A stretch of 64,000 nucleotides of DNA from Enhygromyxa salina (GCF_000737335.2 NZ_JMCC02000023.1:1-64000), one strand, 5' to 3'. Positions 16,212 through 24,857 are shown, counted from the stretch's first letter. Translations and numbers: made by a program. The notes: generated from the sequence alone by a model not told the origin.

Positions 16212-16859
16212 ATGATGACACGAATTACACGAATATCGGTATTTGCCTTGATCTGCATTGGCGGCGTGCTGGTTGGCGGCCTCGTGCACAAGTCGGAGGC
16301 GCAGTCCCCTGTGAACGCCAGCGATCGCGCCGATCTCAGCGCGAACGCGGAGGTCGTCAGGCTGACGGGCGAGCTGACGCAGCTTAGCGAACTGGCCGAG
16401 CGAGACGGTCGCCGCGATGGCCCCTCGAAGGAGGTCGAGGACGAGGACGATGACGATGACGACGGTGACGACGACCTCGATTTCGAGCAGATGGCTGCCC
16501 GTGATCGTGCCATTGCCCTGGGTCGTGCCAAAGAACTCACCGCCGCGGCGGACCGCGAGGGCGTCGACATGGAGTGGGCCCCGGCCATGGAGGAGCAGAT
16601 CACCGAGGGCCTGGCCGCCAACGGGCCCAGGGGTGTGCGATTGATCTCTGCGGTCTGCATGAGCACGATCTGCATCGTCGAGATCGAACACCCACAGGGG
16701 GAAGACGGCCGAGCGCATGTGAACTGGCCCGTCGTGTTCGGCGTTTCGCGCGGGTTCTTGGTGCATCACGAACCCGAGCCGGGCGTCGGGGCTCGAACGC
16801 TCCTATACCTCGCGCGACCCGGACATGCGCTGCCGCCGACTGCAGCACCAGTTGAGTGA
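16212..16859 (+). CDS. Secreted acidic protein, paralog of the gene at 17555
   Basis: This 215-residue protein has a signal peptide (MMTRITRISVFALICIGGVL), a polyacidic linker of Asp and Glu (about residues 73-90) and a C-terminal domain of about 110 residues. That domain, VDMEWAPAMEEQITEGLAA to SAVCMSTICIVEIE to RGFLVH, recurs in the protein at 17555. Two cysteines four apart (CMSTIC) are conserved and may form a disulfide. The spacing resembles the widespread but functionally undefined periplasmic domain with a CxxxxC-V-E-V core. Function is unknown. Confidence 0.75.
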   Translation: MMTRITRISVFALICIGGVLVGGLVHKSEAQSPVNASDRADLSANAEVVRLTGELTQLSELAERDGRRDGPSKEVEDEDDDDDDGDDDLDFEQMAARDRAIALGRAKELTAAADREGVDMEWAPAMEEQITEGLAANGPRGVRLISAVCMSTICIVEIEHPQGEDGRAHVNWPVVFGVSRGFLVHHEPEPGVGARTLLYLARPGHALPPTAAPVE

Positions 16860-16914
16860 ACGAAACAGTTTAGATAGCTCGAGAATAACACAGAGTAGAA
16901 AGGAAAGTGCAATC

Positions 16915-17454
16915 ATGAAGTGTAACAATGCAAGCCACAATCGTAAACGGACCATCATCGGCATCGTCGCCATCTCCACCCTCACGTTGGGCGGGATCGT
17001 CATCGGCGATCTTGGCAGCCAGACCGCGATGGCGTCAGACCAAAAGGTCCTTCCCGCACATACGTGCATCCCGGTTGATGCCGCCACGTTCGACCTAATG
17101 GACTACGGGGATCCCCGATTCATCGAGTACCAGGCGACAAGCGCAGATCCGAACAGGGCCACGGTCATGTGTCCGGTGGTTCGCGACGACACCAACGGCG
17201 ACCTCGACTTCGTGCGGTTTCGGACCGAGAACCGCCAGGGAGCGAACAATAGGCCGGAGTGCACGGTCTGGTCCGTGTCGGTCGACGCCGGGTCGACCGA
17301 CTTCGAGACCGAAATCACGCCGGCGATGAATGGTACTCATACTCTGGCGTTCTCGCTCAACGGTTTCATCGAGTTCGATCACGGACACTACGTGATCGAG
17401 TGCGAGATGGGCAGGGGCGACCGCCTCATCAGCTACCGGACCAAAGAGGATTGA
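16915..17454 (+). CDS. Secreted protein between two paralogs
   Basis: This 179-residue protein has a basic N-terminus and signal helix (TIIGIVAISTLTLGGIVIG) with likely cleavage after TAMA. The mature part carries CIPVDAATFDLMDYGDPRFI, CPVVRDDTNGD, PECTVWSV and a closing IECEMG, so four cysteines can pair. It looks like a small beta-sandwich secreted domain seen in other myxobacterial hypothetical proteins. An AAAGGAAAG tract lies about 10 bp before ATG 16915, supporting that start over the open frame upstream. It sits between two paralogous genes in the same direction. Confidence 0.78.
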   Translation: MKCNNASHNRKRTIIGIVAISTLTLGGIVIGDLGSQTAMASDQKVLPAHTCIPVDAATFDLMDYGDPRFIEYQATSADPNRATVMCPVVRDDTNGDLDFVRFRTENRQGANNRPECTVWSVSVDAGSTDFETEITPAMNGTHTLAFSLNGFIEFDHGHYVIECEMGRGDRLISYRTKED

Positions 17455-17554
17455 TGCCGGGCGCCGCTCTCGCAGCGCAGGGCTAGCGTGAGCGCGACGG
17501 GGGGACGATCGATGCGGTCGCCCCCTCGTCGTCTTCGTATGAAATGAGGAATCG

Positions 17555-18250
17555 ATGACGAAACGAATTGGACATGTGATGGGTGTATCGTTGGGGGTGC
17601 TAGCGAGCTTCGGCATAGTGGTTGGCGTGCTGGCGTACGCGTCCACAGACCGGCCCGCCGTCGGCGTCCGCGCGCCCGTGGAGCCGCAACCGGACCGAAA
17701 GTCCGTACGGTCGGCGCGCACGGTGGCCAGCGATGCGCTCGACGATGACGAGTGGGATGAGCAGCAGCCGGACCTCGGCGGCGGCGAGTGGGACGATGAA
17801 GGCGAGCTCGTCGAAGTCGCCAATTCGGAACAGGTCGACGATGAAGACGAGGCCGCCGATGAAGACGACGACGTTGACGAGGCCGACGATGACGAGAACA
17901 CGGTCATCGCTCGCACGCGCATGCTCGTCGATCGCCGCGCCGCAGAGATCACGGCCAAGGCAGCTCTCGAGGCGGTCGACACCGACTGGGCCCCGGCTGT
18001 GGAGGTCGACATCGCCGAGGGGATCGCCGCCCACGGACCGCCGGGCACCAAGCTCGTCTCGGCGCGCTGTCGAACGACGGTGTGCATCACCGAGATCGAG
18101 CTCCCGCCAGACTCCGGCAGCGCGATGCAGATGAGCTGGCTGGCGGCGGCTGGTCTACGGCGCGGGTTCTTGGTGCATGGGCGCGGCGAGTCGGGCGCGG
18201 GTGACCGAACCGTAGCCTACCTCGCGCGCGAGGGCTACTCGCTGCCCTGA
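17555..18250 (+). CDS. Secreted acidic protein, paralog of the gene at 16212
   Basis: This 231-residue protein repeats the design of the 16212 product: signal helix (GVSLGVLASFGIVVGVLAYA), a long Asp/Glu-rich linker (about residues 65-120), then the shared domain with VDTDWAPAVEVDIAEGIAAH, SARCRTTVCITEIELP and RRGFLVHGRGESG ending in YLAREGYSLP. Again the domain has two cysteines four apart (CRTTVC). The linker is longer and differs in sequence, so selection seems to act on the domain and the acidity. Function is unknown. Confidence 0.77.
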   Translation: MTKRIGHVMGVSLGVLASFGIVVGVLAYASTDRPAVGVRAPVEPQPDRKSVRSARTVASDALDDDEWDEQQPDLGGGEWDDEGELVEVANSEQVDDEDEAADEDDDVDEADDDENTVIARTRMLVDRRAAEITAKAALEAVDTDWAPAVEVDIAEGIAAHGPPGTKLVSARCRTTVCITEIELPPDSGSAMQMSWLAAAGLRRGFLVHGRGESGAGDRTVAYLAREGYSLP

Positions 18251-18320
18251 CCCTGATGAACGCCGCAGCGTGGTTGTGGGCCGAGCGGGCTTCACGGGCC
18301 TCCAGATCTGCATCACGAGC

Positions 18321-18351
18321 GCGGCTAGCCGACGGTGGTTCGGCTAGCCGC
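18321..18351 (+). terminator. Strong hairpin after the secreted-protein cluster
   Basis: GCGGCTAGCCGA (18321-18332) pairs perfectly with TCGGCTAGCCGC (18340-18351) around a 7-nt loop, followed by a short CCCATTTTC tail. It lies 70 bp after the stop of the 17555 gene and likely ends that transcript. Confidence 0.65.
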
Positions 18352-18414
18352 TCCCATTTTCAGCGCTGCGCCAAAGTCCTATCGATCGGAGGGCGATCCG
18401 GGTTTGAATGAGGC

Positions 18415-19689
18415 ATGCGCCCCCAGCTGTTGCCCCTTGGTCTGTCCGCTCTCGTTGGTCTGTCCGTCGCAGTCTCGTGTACCCCCGCCCCTTCGAACGA
18501 CGATGGCTTCACCAGCTTCACCACGCTCCCACCGGGCGACGGCGACGGTGACTCGACCGAGACCGGCGACGGTGACGGTGATCCCGGAGACGGAGACGGC
18601 GACAGCAGCTGCGGCGACATGGTGGTCGATCCCGGTGAAGAGTGCGATCTGGGCCCGCAGAATTCCGCGATGGGCCAGTGCACGCCCGACTGCAAGATCG
18701 CCGCGTGTGGCGACGGCTACCTGTACGAAAACTTCGAAGAGTGCGACGACGGCAACAGCTCGAACGCCGACGACTGCGTGACCGGCTGCAAGATCGCGAC
18801 CTGCGGCGACGGATTCGTACACGACGGCGTCGAGATCTGCGACGACGGCAACGATGACAACGCCGACGGCTGCACGACCGAGTGCGTCGAGGGCTCGTGC
18901 GGCGACGGGATCCTGCAAGCGGGCGAGCAGTGCGACGACGGCAACGACGTGACCAGCGATGAGTGTCCGGCCTGCCAGCTGGCGTTCTGTGGCGATGGCT
19001 ACGTCCAGGCCGGCGTCGAGGAGTGCGACGACGGCAACGACCTGAGCAACGACGCGTGCCTGGCGACCTTCTGCACGCCCAACGTGTGCGGCGACGGCTT
19101 CATCTACGAGGGCATGGAGACCTGCGACGACGCCAACCTCGACGACGACGACGCGTGCCCGAGCAGCTGCGAGCCGGCGTTTTGTGGCGACGGCTTCACC
19201 TGGGCCGGCATGGAGGAGTGCGACGATGGCAACGACGTCGAGGACGACATCTGCACTTCCGAGTGCATCTCGAACGGGATCTTCTGGATGGGCAGCTTCA
19301 ACCAAGGCGTGGACGGGCAGATGGCGTGCGCCTCGTGGAACACGTTCCGCACCGATCTGCAGGCCTTCAACAACTTCACGCGCGTGGCGATCTGGGGCAG
19401 CAACGACCCGATGGGCGTCGAGTGCAACGGGGCCGCCGCCAACACGATCTGCCAGGCGCTGGCGAGCGGCCAAGCGATGACCAACATCGCGTGTGACGGC
19501 CGGACGTGGAACGTGGGGACCTGCGGGTCCGGCATCGAGCTCAACGCCCAGGGCAACGGGGTGTGCCAGTGCACCAACCCCGGGTACATCGCGCGTCCAT
19601 GCATCGGCGGCGGCAATCCAAACTGGGGCGGGGTCAACACCGCGACCTGCTCGGGGCCAACGCAGACGATCGAAGTCGTGTGCCAATAG
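18415..19689 (+). CDS. Lipoprotein with DUF4215 (Myxococcus Cys-rich) repeats
   Basis: This 424-residue lipoprotein has a signal peptide with a Cys near residue 22, a (GD)n linker (about 45-65), and six to seven DUF4215 repeats of the form CGDGF...G.E.CDDGN....DGC...C (about residues 65-290). A distinct C-terminal domain follows (NGIFWMGSFNQGVDGQMACA to the end), with more cysteines. DUF4215 repeats are typical of surface proteins of myxobacteria and some protists. The repeats probably form a disulfide-rich stalk presenting the C-terminal domain, which is inference. No partner gene is obvious. Confidence 0.85.
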   Translation: MRPQLLPLGLSALVGLSVAVSCTPAPSNDDGFTSFTTLPPGDGDGDSTETGDGDGDPGDGDGDSSCGDMVVDPGEECDLGPQNSAMGQCTPDCKIAACGDGYLYENFEECDDGNSSNADDCVTGCKIATCGDGFVHDGVEICDDGNDDNADGCTTECVEGSCGDGILQAGEQCDDGNDVTSDECPACQLAFCGDGYVQAGVEECDDGNDLSNDACLATFCTPNVCGDGFIYEGMETCDDANLDDDDACPSSCEPAFCGDGFTWAGMEECDDGNDVEDDICTSECISNGIFWMGSFNQGVDGQMACASWNTFRTDLQAFNNFTRVAIWGSNDPMGVECNGAAANTICQALASGQAMTNIACDGRTWNVGTCGSGIELNAQGNGVCQCTNPGYIARPCIGGGNPNWGGVNTATCSGPTQTIEVVCQ

Positions 19690-19708
19690 TTCAGGATCAG
19701 GACCACGC

Positions 19709-19725
19709 GGGGGCCCCGGGCCCCC
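19709..19725. terminator. GC palindrome after the DUF4215 lipoprotein gene
   Basis: GGGGGCCCCGGGCCCCC is a perfect 17-bp palindrome 20 bp after the stop. It has almost no loop and no U-tract, so termination is only a possibility. Confidence 0.4.
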
Positions 19726-19739
19726 ACGGTCGAAAGATC

Positions 19740-19816
19740 AGTTCGCTGCCCACCGTGGACCAGTCTACGAAGCAGTCCGCAAGCGGGCGAGAAGCCCTCG
19801 CCCGAGCTGAAAACAG
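19740..19816 (-). repeat. Copy B of the ~75-bp dispersed hairpin repeat
   Basis: This copy is inverted relative to its flanking plus-strand genes. It keeps the hairpin arms CGGGCGAG / CTCGCCCG and the ends seen in the tandem array at 34331, with a few substitutions. It lies between the DUF4215 lipoprotein and the DUF1592 gene, about 115 bp before the latter's start. Confidence 0.85.
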
Positions 19817-19931
19817 CGCATGCGAATGCGCATCACGCAATTGACAGTACATCGCGTGAACTGGCTTGCATGGGCATCAGCGCCAACAAAACATCCTGTT
19901 CTAAGCCGCCAACCCTCGTTAGTCTGGAGCG

Positions 19932-21656
19932 GTGAACCGTTTGACATGGGCCAAACGCTTGGCCGCGCTCGCGCTTGGGTGCGCGCTGCCGGCTTGCTAC
20001 GTCGGGGTCGATGCCTCGGCCGGGGACGCTGGTGACGGCGACACCGGCACGGGCACCGGGCAGGAGGGCAACGGCGACGGCGACGGCGACGGCGACGAGA
20101 GCCAGCCGATCGAGTCGACCCGCTTCGCGCGCCTCAGCCACGGGCAGTGGGAGAACACCGTCCGCGATCTGTTCGTGTTGCCCGAGCAGACCGGCTTCTC
20201 CAGCTTGTTCATTGGCGATGCAACCAGCGGCAAGTTCGACAACGACTCCGCCGCGCTCGACGTCACGCCCACGCTGTGGGCCGACTACCAGCGCGCCGCC
20301 GAGCAGGTCGCCGACTACGTGACCAGCGACGCGCTGCTGCTGGCCGCGATCGTCCCGGATGATCTGCCCGAGGACGCCGGCGACCCAAGCGTGCGCGCCA
20401 AGGCATGGATCGCGGCGTTTGGCGCCCGCGCCTACCGTCGCCCGCTGACCGGCGCCGAAGTGGATGCGCACTACTTCGTGTTCGAGCAGGGCGTGGATCT
20501 CTACGACGCCCTCGACCCGTTCACGGCCGGGGTTCACATGTGCATCCAGGCGTTCTTGCAGTCGCCGCACTTCGTGTATCGCGTCGAGACCAGCGAGACC
20601 GTGGGCGCCGACGGCCTGATCCACCTGGGTGGCTACGAGGTCGCCACCCGGCTCAGCTACATGCTGTGGAACTCGATGCCCGACCAGACCCTGTTTGACG
20701 CCGCTGCAGAGGGCGAGCTCGATGACGCGGCCGGCGTGTTGGTCCAGGCCGCGCGCATGATCGACGACCCGCGGGCCCAGGACATGGTCACGGACTTCCA
20801 CGCCCAGCTGCTCGACACCGATCACTACCTCGACCAATACAAGGACCCGAACTTCTACCCGCTGTTCGACGCGGCGATCACCGGCGCCGCCATGCAGCGC
20901 GAGACCGAGCTGTTCGTCAACTCGATCGTGTTCGACGATCAGGGCGGGCTCGCCGAGCTGTTGACCGCGCCCTACACCTTCGTCAATCAGGACACCGCGT
21001 ACATGTACGGGCTGGGCGATGGGTTTGGCCCCGAGCACGAGCGGGTGATGCTCGACGCCACCCAGCGCAGCGGGATCCTGACCCAGGTCGGGTTCTTGTC
21101 GTCCAACGCCTACCCGGTCGACCCCGACTCGATCCACCGCGGGGTCTCGGTCGTCCGCAACCTGCTGTGCGCCCCGCTGCCGCCGCCGCCCGACAACGTG
21201 CCGCCGCTGCCGCCAACCATGGGCAACACCAACCGCGAGCGCGTCGAGGCCCACACCGGCGACGGCACCTGCGGCGAGGGCTGCCACTCCGGGGTCATCA
21301 ACCCGGTCGGGTTCGCGTTCGAGGGCTACGACGCGATCGGCCAGTGGCGCGAGCAAGACAACGGGTTTCCGATTGACGACTCGGACACCTTCTACTTCGA
21401 CGCCGAGCCCAAGTCCTACGACGGCGCGGCGGAGTTTGGTAAGCACGCGGCGGCCAGCACCCAAGTGCACGCTTGCTACGTTGGCCACCTGCTCGAGTAC
21501 GCCTACGCCCGCGACGTCGCGGCGCAAGAGAAGGCGATCGTCAATGAACTCGCCGCGCGCTCGCGCGACGGCGCCCTGCCGATCCGCGCGCTGTTGCTGG
21601 AGCTGACCCAGACCCAGAGCTTTGCGACGCGCTACCCGCTGGAGGCCGGACAATGA
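19932..21656 (+). CDS. DUF1592-type secreted lipoprotein (DUF1587/1595/1592/1588/1585 chain)
   Basis: This 574-residue protein has lipobox LPAC near residue 22 and a (GD)n linker, followed in order by DUF1587 (FARLSHGQWENTVRDLF), DUF1595 (AFGARAYRRPLTGAEVDAHY), DUF1592 (RLSYMLWNSMPDQTLFDAA), DUF1588 (RSGILTQVGFLSSNA, CGEGCHSGVINPVGFAFEGY) and DUF1585 (the ALLLELTQTQSF end). This architecture comes from Planctomycetes and Myxococcota and is of unknown activity. The heme-like motif here is CGEGCH, with one residue more than CxxCH, so heme binding is doubtful. It overlaps the DUF1552 gene by 4 bp. The start is GTG 19932. Confidence 0.88.
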   Translation: MNRLTWAKRLAALALGCALPACYVGVDASAGDAGDGDTGTGTGQEGNGDGDGDGDESQPIESTRFARLSHGQWENTVRDLFVLPEQTGFSSLFIGDATSGKFDNDSAALDVTPTLWADYQRAAEQVADYVTSDALLLAAIVPDDLPEDAGDPSVRAKAWIAAFGARAYRRPLTGAEVDAHYFVFEQGVDLYDALDPFTAGVHMCIQAFLQSPHFVYRVETSETVGADGLIHLGGYEVATRLSYMLWNSMPDQTLFDAAAEGELDDAAGVLVQAARMIDDPRAQDMVTDFHAQLLDTDHYLDQYKDPNFYPLFDAAITGAAMQRETELFVNSIVFDDQGGLAELLTAPYTFVNQDTAYMYGLGDGFGPEHERVMLDATQRSGILTQVGFLSSNAYPVDPDSIHRGVSVVRNLLCAPLPPPPDNVPPLPPTMGNTNRERVEAHTGDGTCGEGCHSGVINPVGFAFEGYDAIGQWREQDNGFPIDDSDTFYFDAEPKSYDGAAEFGKHAAASTQVHACYVGHLLEYAYARDVAAQEKAIVNELAARSRDGALPIRALLLELTQTQSFATRYPLEAGQ

Positions 21657-23143
21657 AGAACCCACGCAAGACGCCCCTGTTGCGCCATCGCGGCTCCCAC
21701 ACGGCCAAGACGCCGCGCCGCGACCCCTCGCCGGGCAACCTTCCCACTGGCCTGCTGACCGGTCGCCGCCGGTTCTTGGCTGGGATCGGCGGGGTCGCGC
21801 TTGGCCTGCCCTTCCTCGAGAGCATGGCGCCGCGCAAGGCCGGCGCGGCCGGGACCGACGCCACCCGCTTCTCGGTCTACGTGCGTCAGGCCAACGGCGT
21901 CGCCCAGGCTGGCGGGGGCGACCCCGAGCAGTTTTGGCCGGTCGCTCCGGGCCCGCTCGACAGCGCTGGCTTGGCCGCGCAGAGCGATCGGGCGGTCAGC
22001 GAGCTGGCGGACTACGCGAGCCAGCTGACCATGGTCAAAGGGCTCCGCTTCGCGTTTCCGGGCAACGGCTGCGGGCACTCGGGCGGTGGCAACCAATGTC
22101 TGACGGCCGCCAAGGTCAGCGATCTGCCAGCGGGCAACGAGTCGCTCTCGATGGGCGAGTCCGTTGACAACCGGGCCGCGGCCGAGCTCAACGCGGTCGG
22201 CGTCGAGCCGCTCACGCTCTACGCCGGCAAGATGAACGGCTACATCGATGAGGTGTTGTCGTATCGCGGCAGCATGGATCTTCGCGCCGCGAACCCCAAC
22301 CCGTGGAGCGTCTACACCAACATCGTCGGGCTCTCGGCCCTCGATGTCGAGCTCGCCGAGCAGATCCAAGCCCGGCGCATGAGCGTCAACGACCTGGTCC
22401 GCGACCAGATGCAGACCTTGATGGGCAGCAGCCAGCTCAGCCAGGCCGACCGCGAGCGGCTCGAGCTGCACTTCGACGCGATCCGTGATCTCGAGCTGGA
22501 GCTCACCTGCGAGCTGCCAGGGGAGGCCGAGGTCGGCGAGTACATGGCGTACGCCGACAACTACTCCGACAACGACAACATGGAGACCGTCTGCCGGCTG
22601 CAGATGAACCTGATCGCGCTGGCGTTCGCGTGCAACTACACCTGCACGGCAACCTTGCAGATCGGCGACGGCAACGACGGAACCGAGTGGTGGGTCGGCG
22701 GCGTCAAGCAGCCCAACTACCACATGATCTCGCACCGGATTTACAGCCACGGCTCCGAGGGCGACCCGATCCCCGACGCGGTCGCCAAGCACCACCAGAT
22801 CGATCGGATCCACGCCCGGTTGTTCCGCCACCTGCTCGATCGTCTGTCGATGTACGGGACGGAGAAGGGCACGCTGCTCGATGACAGCGTCGCCGTGTGG
22901 ACCAACGATCTTGGCCACGGGGTCAGCCACACCTACAACAACGTGCCGTTCGTGATGGCCGGCAGCTGCGGCGGGTTCTTGAAGACCGGGCAGTACGTGG
23001 AGCTGCCCGAGCTGACCACCCACAACAAGCTGTTCAATACGCTGTTGACGGCGCAGGGCGTGCGCAAGCCGGGCGGCGAGTGGATCGACGACTTCGGCGA
23101 TCCCGAGCTCGCGCCGGGGCTGATCGACGAGATCATCGCCTGA
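21653..23143 (+). CDS. DUF1552 domain secreted protein, partner of the DUF1592 gene
   Basis: This 496-residue protein fits DUF1552, which is related to alkaline-phosphatase-like/DUF1501 proteins. The N-terminus has a twin-arginine-like segment (TGRRRFLAGIGGVALGLPFL, residues 37-56), suggesting Tat export. Typical features follow: RFSVYVRQANGVAQ, SLSMGESVDNRAAAELN, and SHRIYSHGSEG near 365. ATGA overlap with the DUF1592 gene implies equal production of both, and the pair recurs across Myxococcota and Planctomycetes. Possible roles in cell-surface polymer handling are unproven. The last codons merge into an 11-bp tandem repeat. Confidence 0.88.
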   Translation: MKNPRKTPLLRHRGSHTAKTPRRDPSPGNLPTGLLTGRRRFLAGIGGVALGLPFLESMAPRKAGAAGTDATRFSVYVRQANGVAQAGGGDPEQFWPVAPGPLDSAGLAAQSDRAVSELADYASQLTMVKGLRFAFPGNGCGHSGGGNQCLTAAKVSDLPAGNESLSMGESVDNRAAAELNAVGVEPLTLYAGKMNGYIDEVLSYRGSMDLRAANPNPWSVYTNIVGLSALDVELAEQIQARRMSVNDLVRDQMQTLMGSSQLSQADRERLELHFDAIRDLELELTCELPGEAEVGEYMAYADNYSDNDNMETVCRLQMNLIALAFACNYTCTATLQIGDGNDGTEWWVGGVKQPNYHMISHRIYSHGSEGDPIPDAVAKHHQIDRIHARLFRHLLDRLSMYGTEKGTLLDDSVAVWTNDLGHGVSHTYNNVPFVMAGSCGGFLKTGQYVELPELTTHNKLFNTLLTAQGVRKPGGEWIDDFGDPELAPGLIDEIIA

Positions 23144-23206
23144 TCATCGCGTGATCATCGCGTGATCATCGCGTGATCATCGCGTGATCATCGCGTGATC
23201 ATCGCC
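23141..23206. repeat. 11-bp tandem repeat starting at a stop codon
   Basis: Five exact copies of TGATCATCGCG plus a sixth ending in CC run head to tail. The first overlaps the TGA stop of the DUF1552 gene, and the last codons GAGATCATCGCC match the unit, so the array appears to have expanded from the gene's own 3' end. Copy number is likely to vary. Confidence 0.92.
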
Positions 23207-23235
23207 AACCCCCCAAGCGGTTACACTGTGCCGGC

Positions 23236-23634
23236 ATGGCACGTGTAACCGGAATTGGTGGGGTCTTCTTCAAGGTCGAGGACCCGGAGCGGACCCGCGC
23301 TTGGTACAAGCAGCACTTGGGGATCGACGCGGGCCCGTACGGGCACACCTTCGCGTGGCGCGACCCCAGCAACCCCGAGGCCGAGGGGCGGACGGTGTGG
23401 AACCCGTTCCCGGCCGACTCGACCTACTTCGATCCGACCAAGTCCCGCTACATGATCAACTACATCGTCGATGATCTGCACGGGTTGCTCGCGCAGCTGC
23501 GGGCCGCTGGGGTCCAGGTCGACGACAAGGTCGAGGAGCACGAGTACGGCAAGTTTGGCTGGGCCGTCGACGTGGACGGCAACCGCATGGAGCTGTGGGA
23601 GCCGCCGGCCAAGCTGCCCGAGGGGGTTGACTGA
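23236..23634 (+). CDS. VOC/glyoxalase-fold protein
   Basis: This 132-residue protein has the two-module vicinal-oxygen-chelate pattern. The first half opens with ITGIGGVFFKVEDPERTRAW-like beta-alpha elements (GIGGVFFKVEDPERTRAWYK). The second has INYIVDDLHGLLAQLRAAGV and closes with WAVDVDGNRMELWEP, where the Glu is a likely metal ligand. Family members include glyoxalases, bleomycin-binding proteins and ring-cleaving dioxygenases; the exact role cannot be assigned. It is convergent with the following minus-strand gene (3 bp between stops). Confidence 0.8.
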   Translation: MARVTGIGGVFFKVEDPERTRAWYKQHLGIDAGPYGHTFAWRDPSNPEAEGRTVWNPFPADSTYFDPTKSRYMINYIVDDLHGLLAQLRAAGVQVDDKVEEHEYGKFGWAVDVDGNRMELWEPPAKLPEGVD

Positions 23635-23637
23635 GCG

Positions 23638-24627
23638 TCAGCCGTCGTCGTCACAGGTCGGCGCGCAGCTTCGGTTGTGGCGCTCGGCGGCCTCCTGCAG
23701 CTGCTGTGACTCGAAGTCGTCATGCGCGATGGCGTTCGGATCCCAGCCTTGCTCGTTGACGACGCACCGCCGCGCCAGGCCAGACAGGTCAAAGTCAAAG
23801 TTGGGCTGCAGGGTGCTCGCGTTGGCCTGCAGCTGCGCTGGCGTGAGCGCGGCGTCGGTGTTGGTCGACACGATCGAGGTCTGGACGTCGTCGTTGCTAG
23901 CGAAGCGGTAGTTGTGGGCGAACACGCTCGCCAGCGTCGCGCGGTCGGCCGGATAGCGCGGGGTTCGGCGGTGCATGTTCGCAACCTGTACACCCCCTGG
24001 CGCCAGCCGCTTGGCGCAGGCCTCGAAGAACTCGCGCGTGCGCAGGTGCCTGGGGATCGAGTGGCCACGGAACGCGTCGAGGACCAGCAGATCGACGCTC
24101 TGCGGCGCCAGCGACTCGATGAACACGCGGCCGTCTGCGACGTGCAGGCGATAGCGCGGATCCGACTTGGGCACGCCAAAGTACGTGCAGGCCAGGCGCA
24201 CCACCTCGGGGCAGATGTCGACCACGTCGAGCTCGAGGCCGGGGACGTGGCGAAACAAATAATTGCTGAGCTGCCCGCCGCCGACCCCGATCATGCACAT
24301 GCGCCGAACCTGGGGCTGGACCAGCATGCTCGAGACCATGGTCTGGAACACCTCGTGGTGCAGCGCGTCGGGGCGGTCGAGCTCGTAGGTCGACTGCAGC
24401 AGCCAGCGGCCGTCCGTCTCGAAGTACATGCGCCGCAGCGAGCCCTGCTCGGTGACGATCACGTGGTTGTAGTCGGAGTGGGCCTCCTCGAGGATCTGCT
24501 CCTCGTCGTGCGCGGGTTCGGGGGCGGACGCGGGCGTGGTCGTTGGGGCCACGGTGGTCGCCCGGCAGCCCAGCGCCTGCGACAGCGGCACCAGGGCGCA
24601 GGCAGCAACGAACGCGCGTCGACGCAT
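23638..24627 (-). CDS. Spermidine-synthase-fold protein with a lipoprotein-like signal
   Basis: This 329-residue protein has the SAM/dcSAM-binding fold of spermidine synthase-like enzymes: IGVGGGQLSNYLFRH (motif I), LDVVDICPEVVRLA (acidic residue after beta 2), RLHVADGRVFI and LLVLDAFRGHSIPRHL. The SpeE signature is present but diverged, so the substrate may not be putrescine. It begins MRRRAFVAACALVPLSQALGC, which looks like a twin-arginine or lipoprotein signal with Cys at residue 21, followed by a Thr/Pro/Ala linker. An exported methyltransferase-like enzyme is unexpected because SAM is cytosolic. The C-terminus has paired cysteines (RSCAPTC). Confidence 0.75.
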   Translation of the reverse strand: MRRRAFVAACALVPLSQALGCRATTVAPTTTPASAPEPAHDEEQILEEAHSDYNHVIVTEQGSLRRMYFETDGRWLLQSTYELDRPDALHHEVFQTMVSSMLVQPQVRRMCMIGVGGGQLSNYLFRHVPGLELDVVDICPEVVRLACTYFGVPKSDPRYRLHVADGRVFIESLAPQSVDLLVLDAFRGHSIPRHLRTREFFEACAKRLAPGGVQVANMHRRTPRYPADRATLASVFAHNYRFASNDDVQTSIVSTNTDAALTPAQLQANASTLQPNFDFDLSGLARRCVVNEQGWDPNAIAHDDFESQQLQEAAERHNRSCAPTCDDDG

Positions 24628-24661
24628 GCGGCATCGTAGCCGGGAACGTCGGCGTCAACAC

Positions 24662-24811
24662 CTACGGCTGAGCCAGCTCGAGCTCGCCTTGCGCGAGTCG
24701 GACCTCGCCCGCGAGGATCGAGCGCTCGGGCTCGAGCTCGTCGCGGGCGTCGACGCGCTCGAGGTCCACCCACCAAACCACCCGCGCCGCCGCGTCGGCG
24801 ATACGGAGCAT
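24662..24811 (-). CDS. Possible small protein of 49 residues
   Basis: A short frame starts at ATG 24811 (MLRIADAAARVVWWVDLERV) and ends at 24662. It is acidic and has no recognised domain. It lies in the spacer between a minus-strand gene and a plus-strand lipoprotein and is in line with the former. Its amino acid mix looks plausible, but there is no clear ribosome binding site. Confidence 0.3.
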   Translation of the reverse strand: MLRIADAAARVVWWVDLERVDARDELEPERSILAGEVRLAQGELELAQP

Positions 24812-24857
24812 TGGCGGCAACTTAGCATTTGGTAGGGGGCTTGGGCATACTGGGGCG

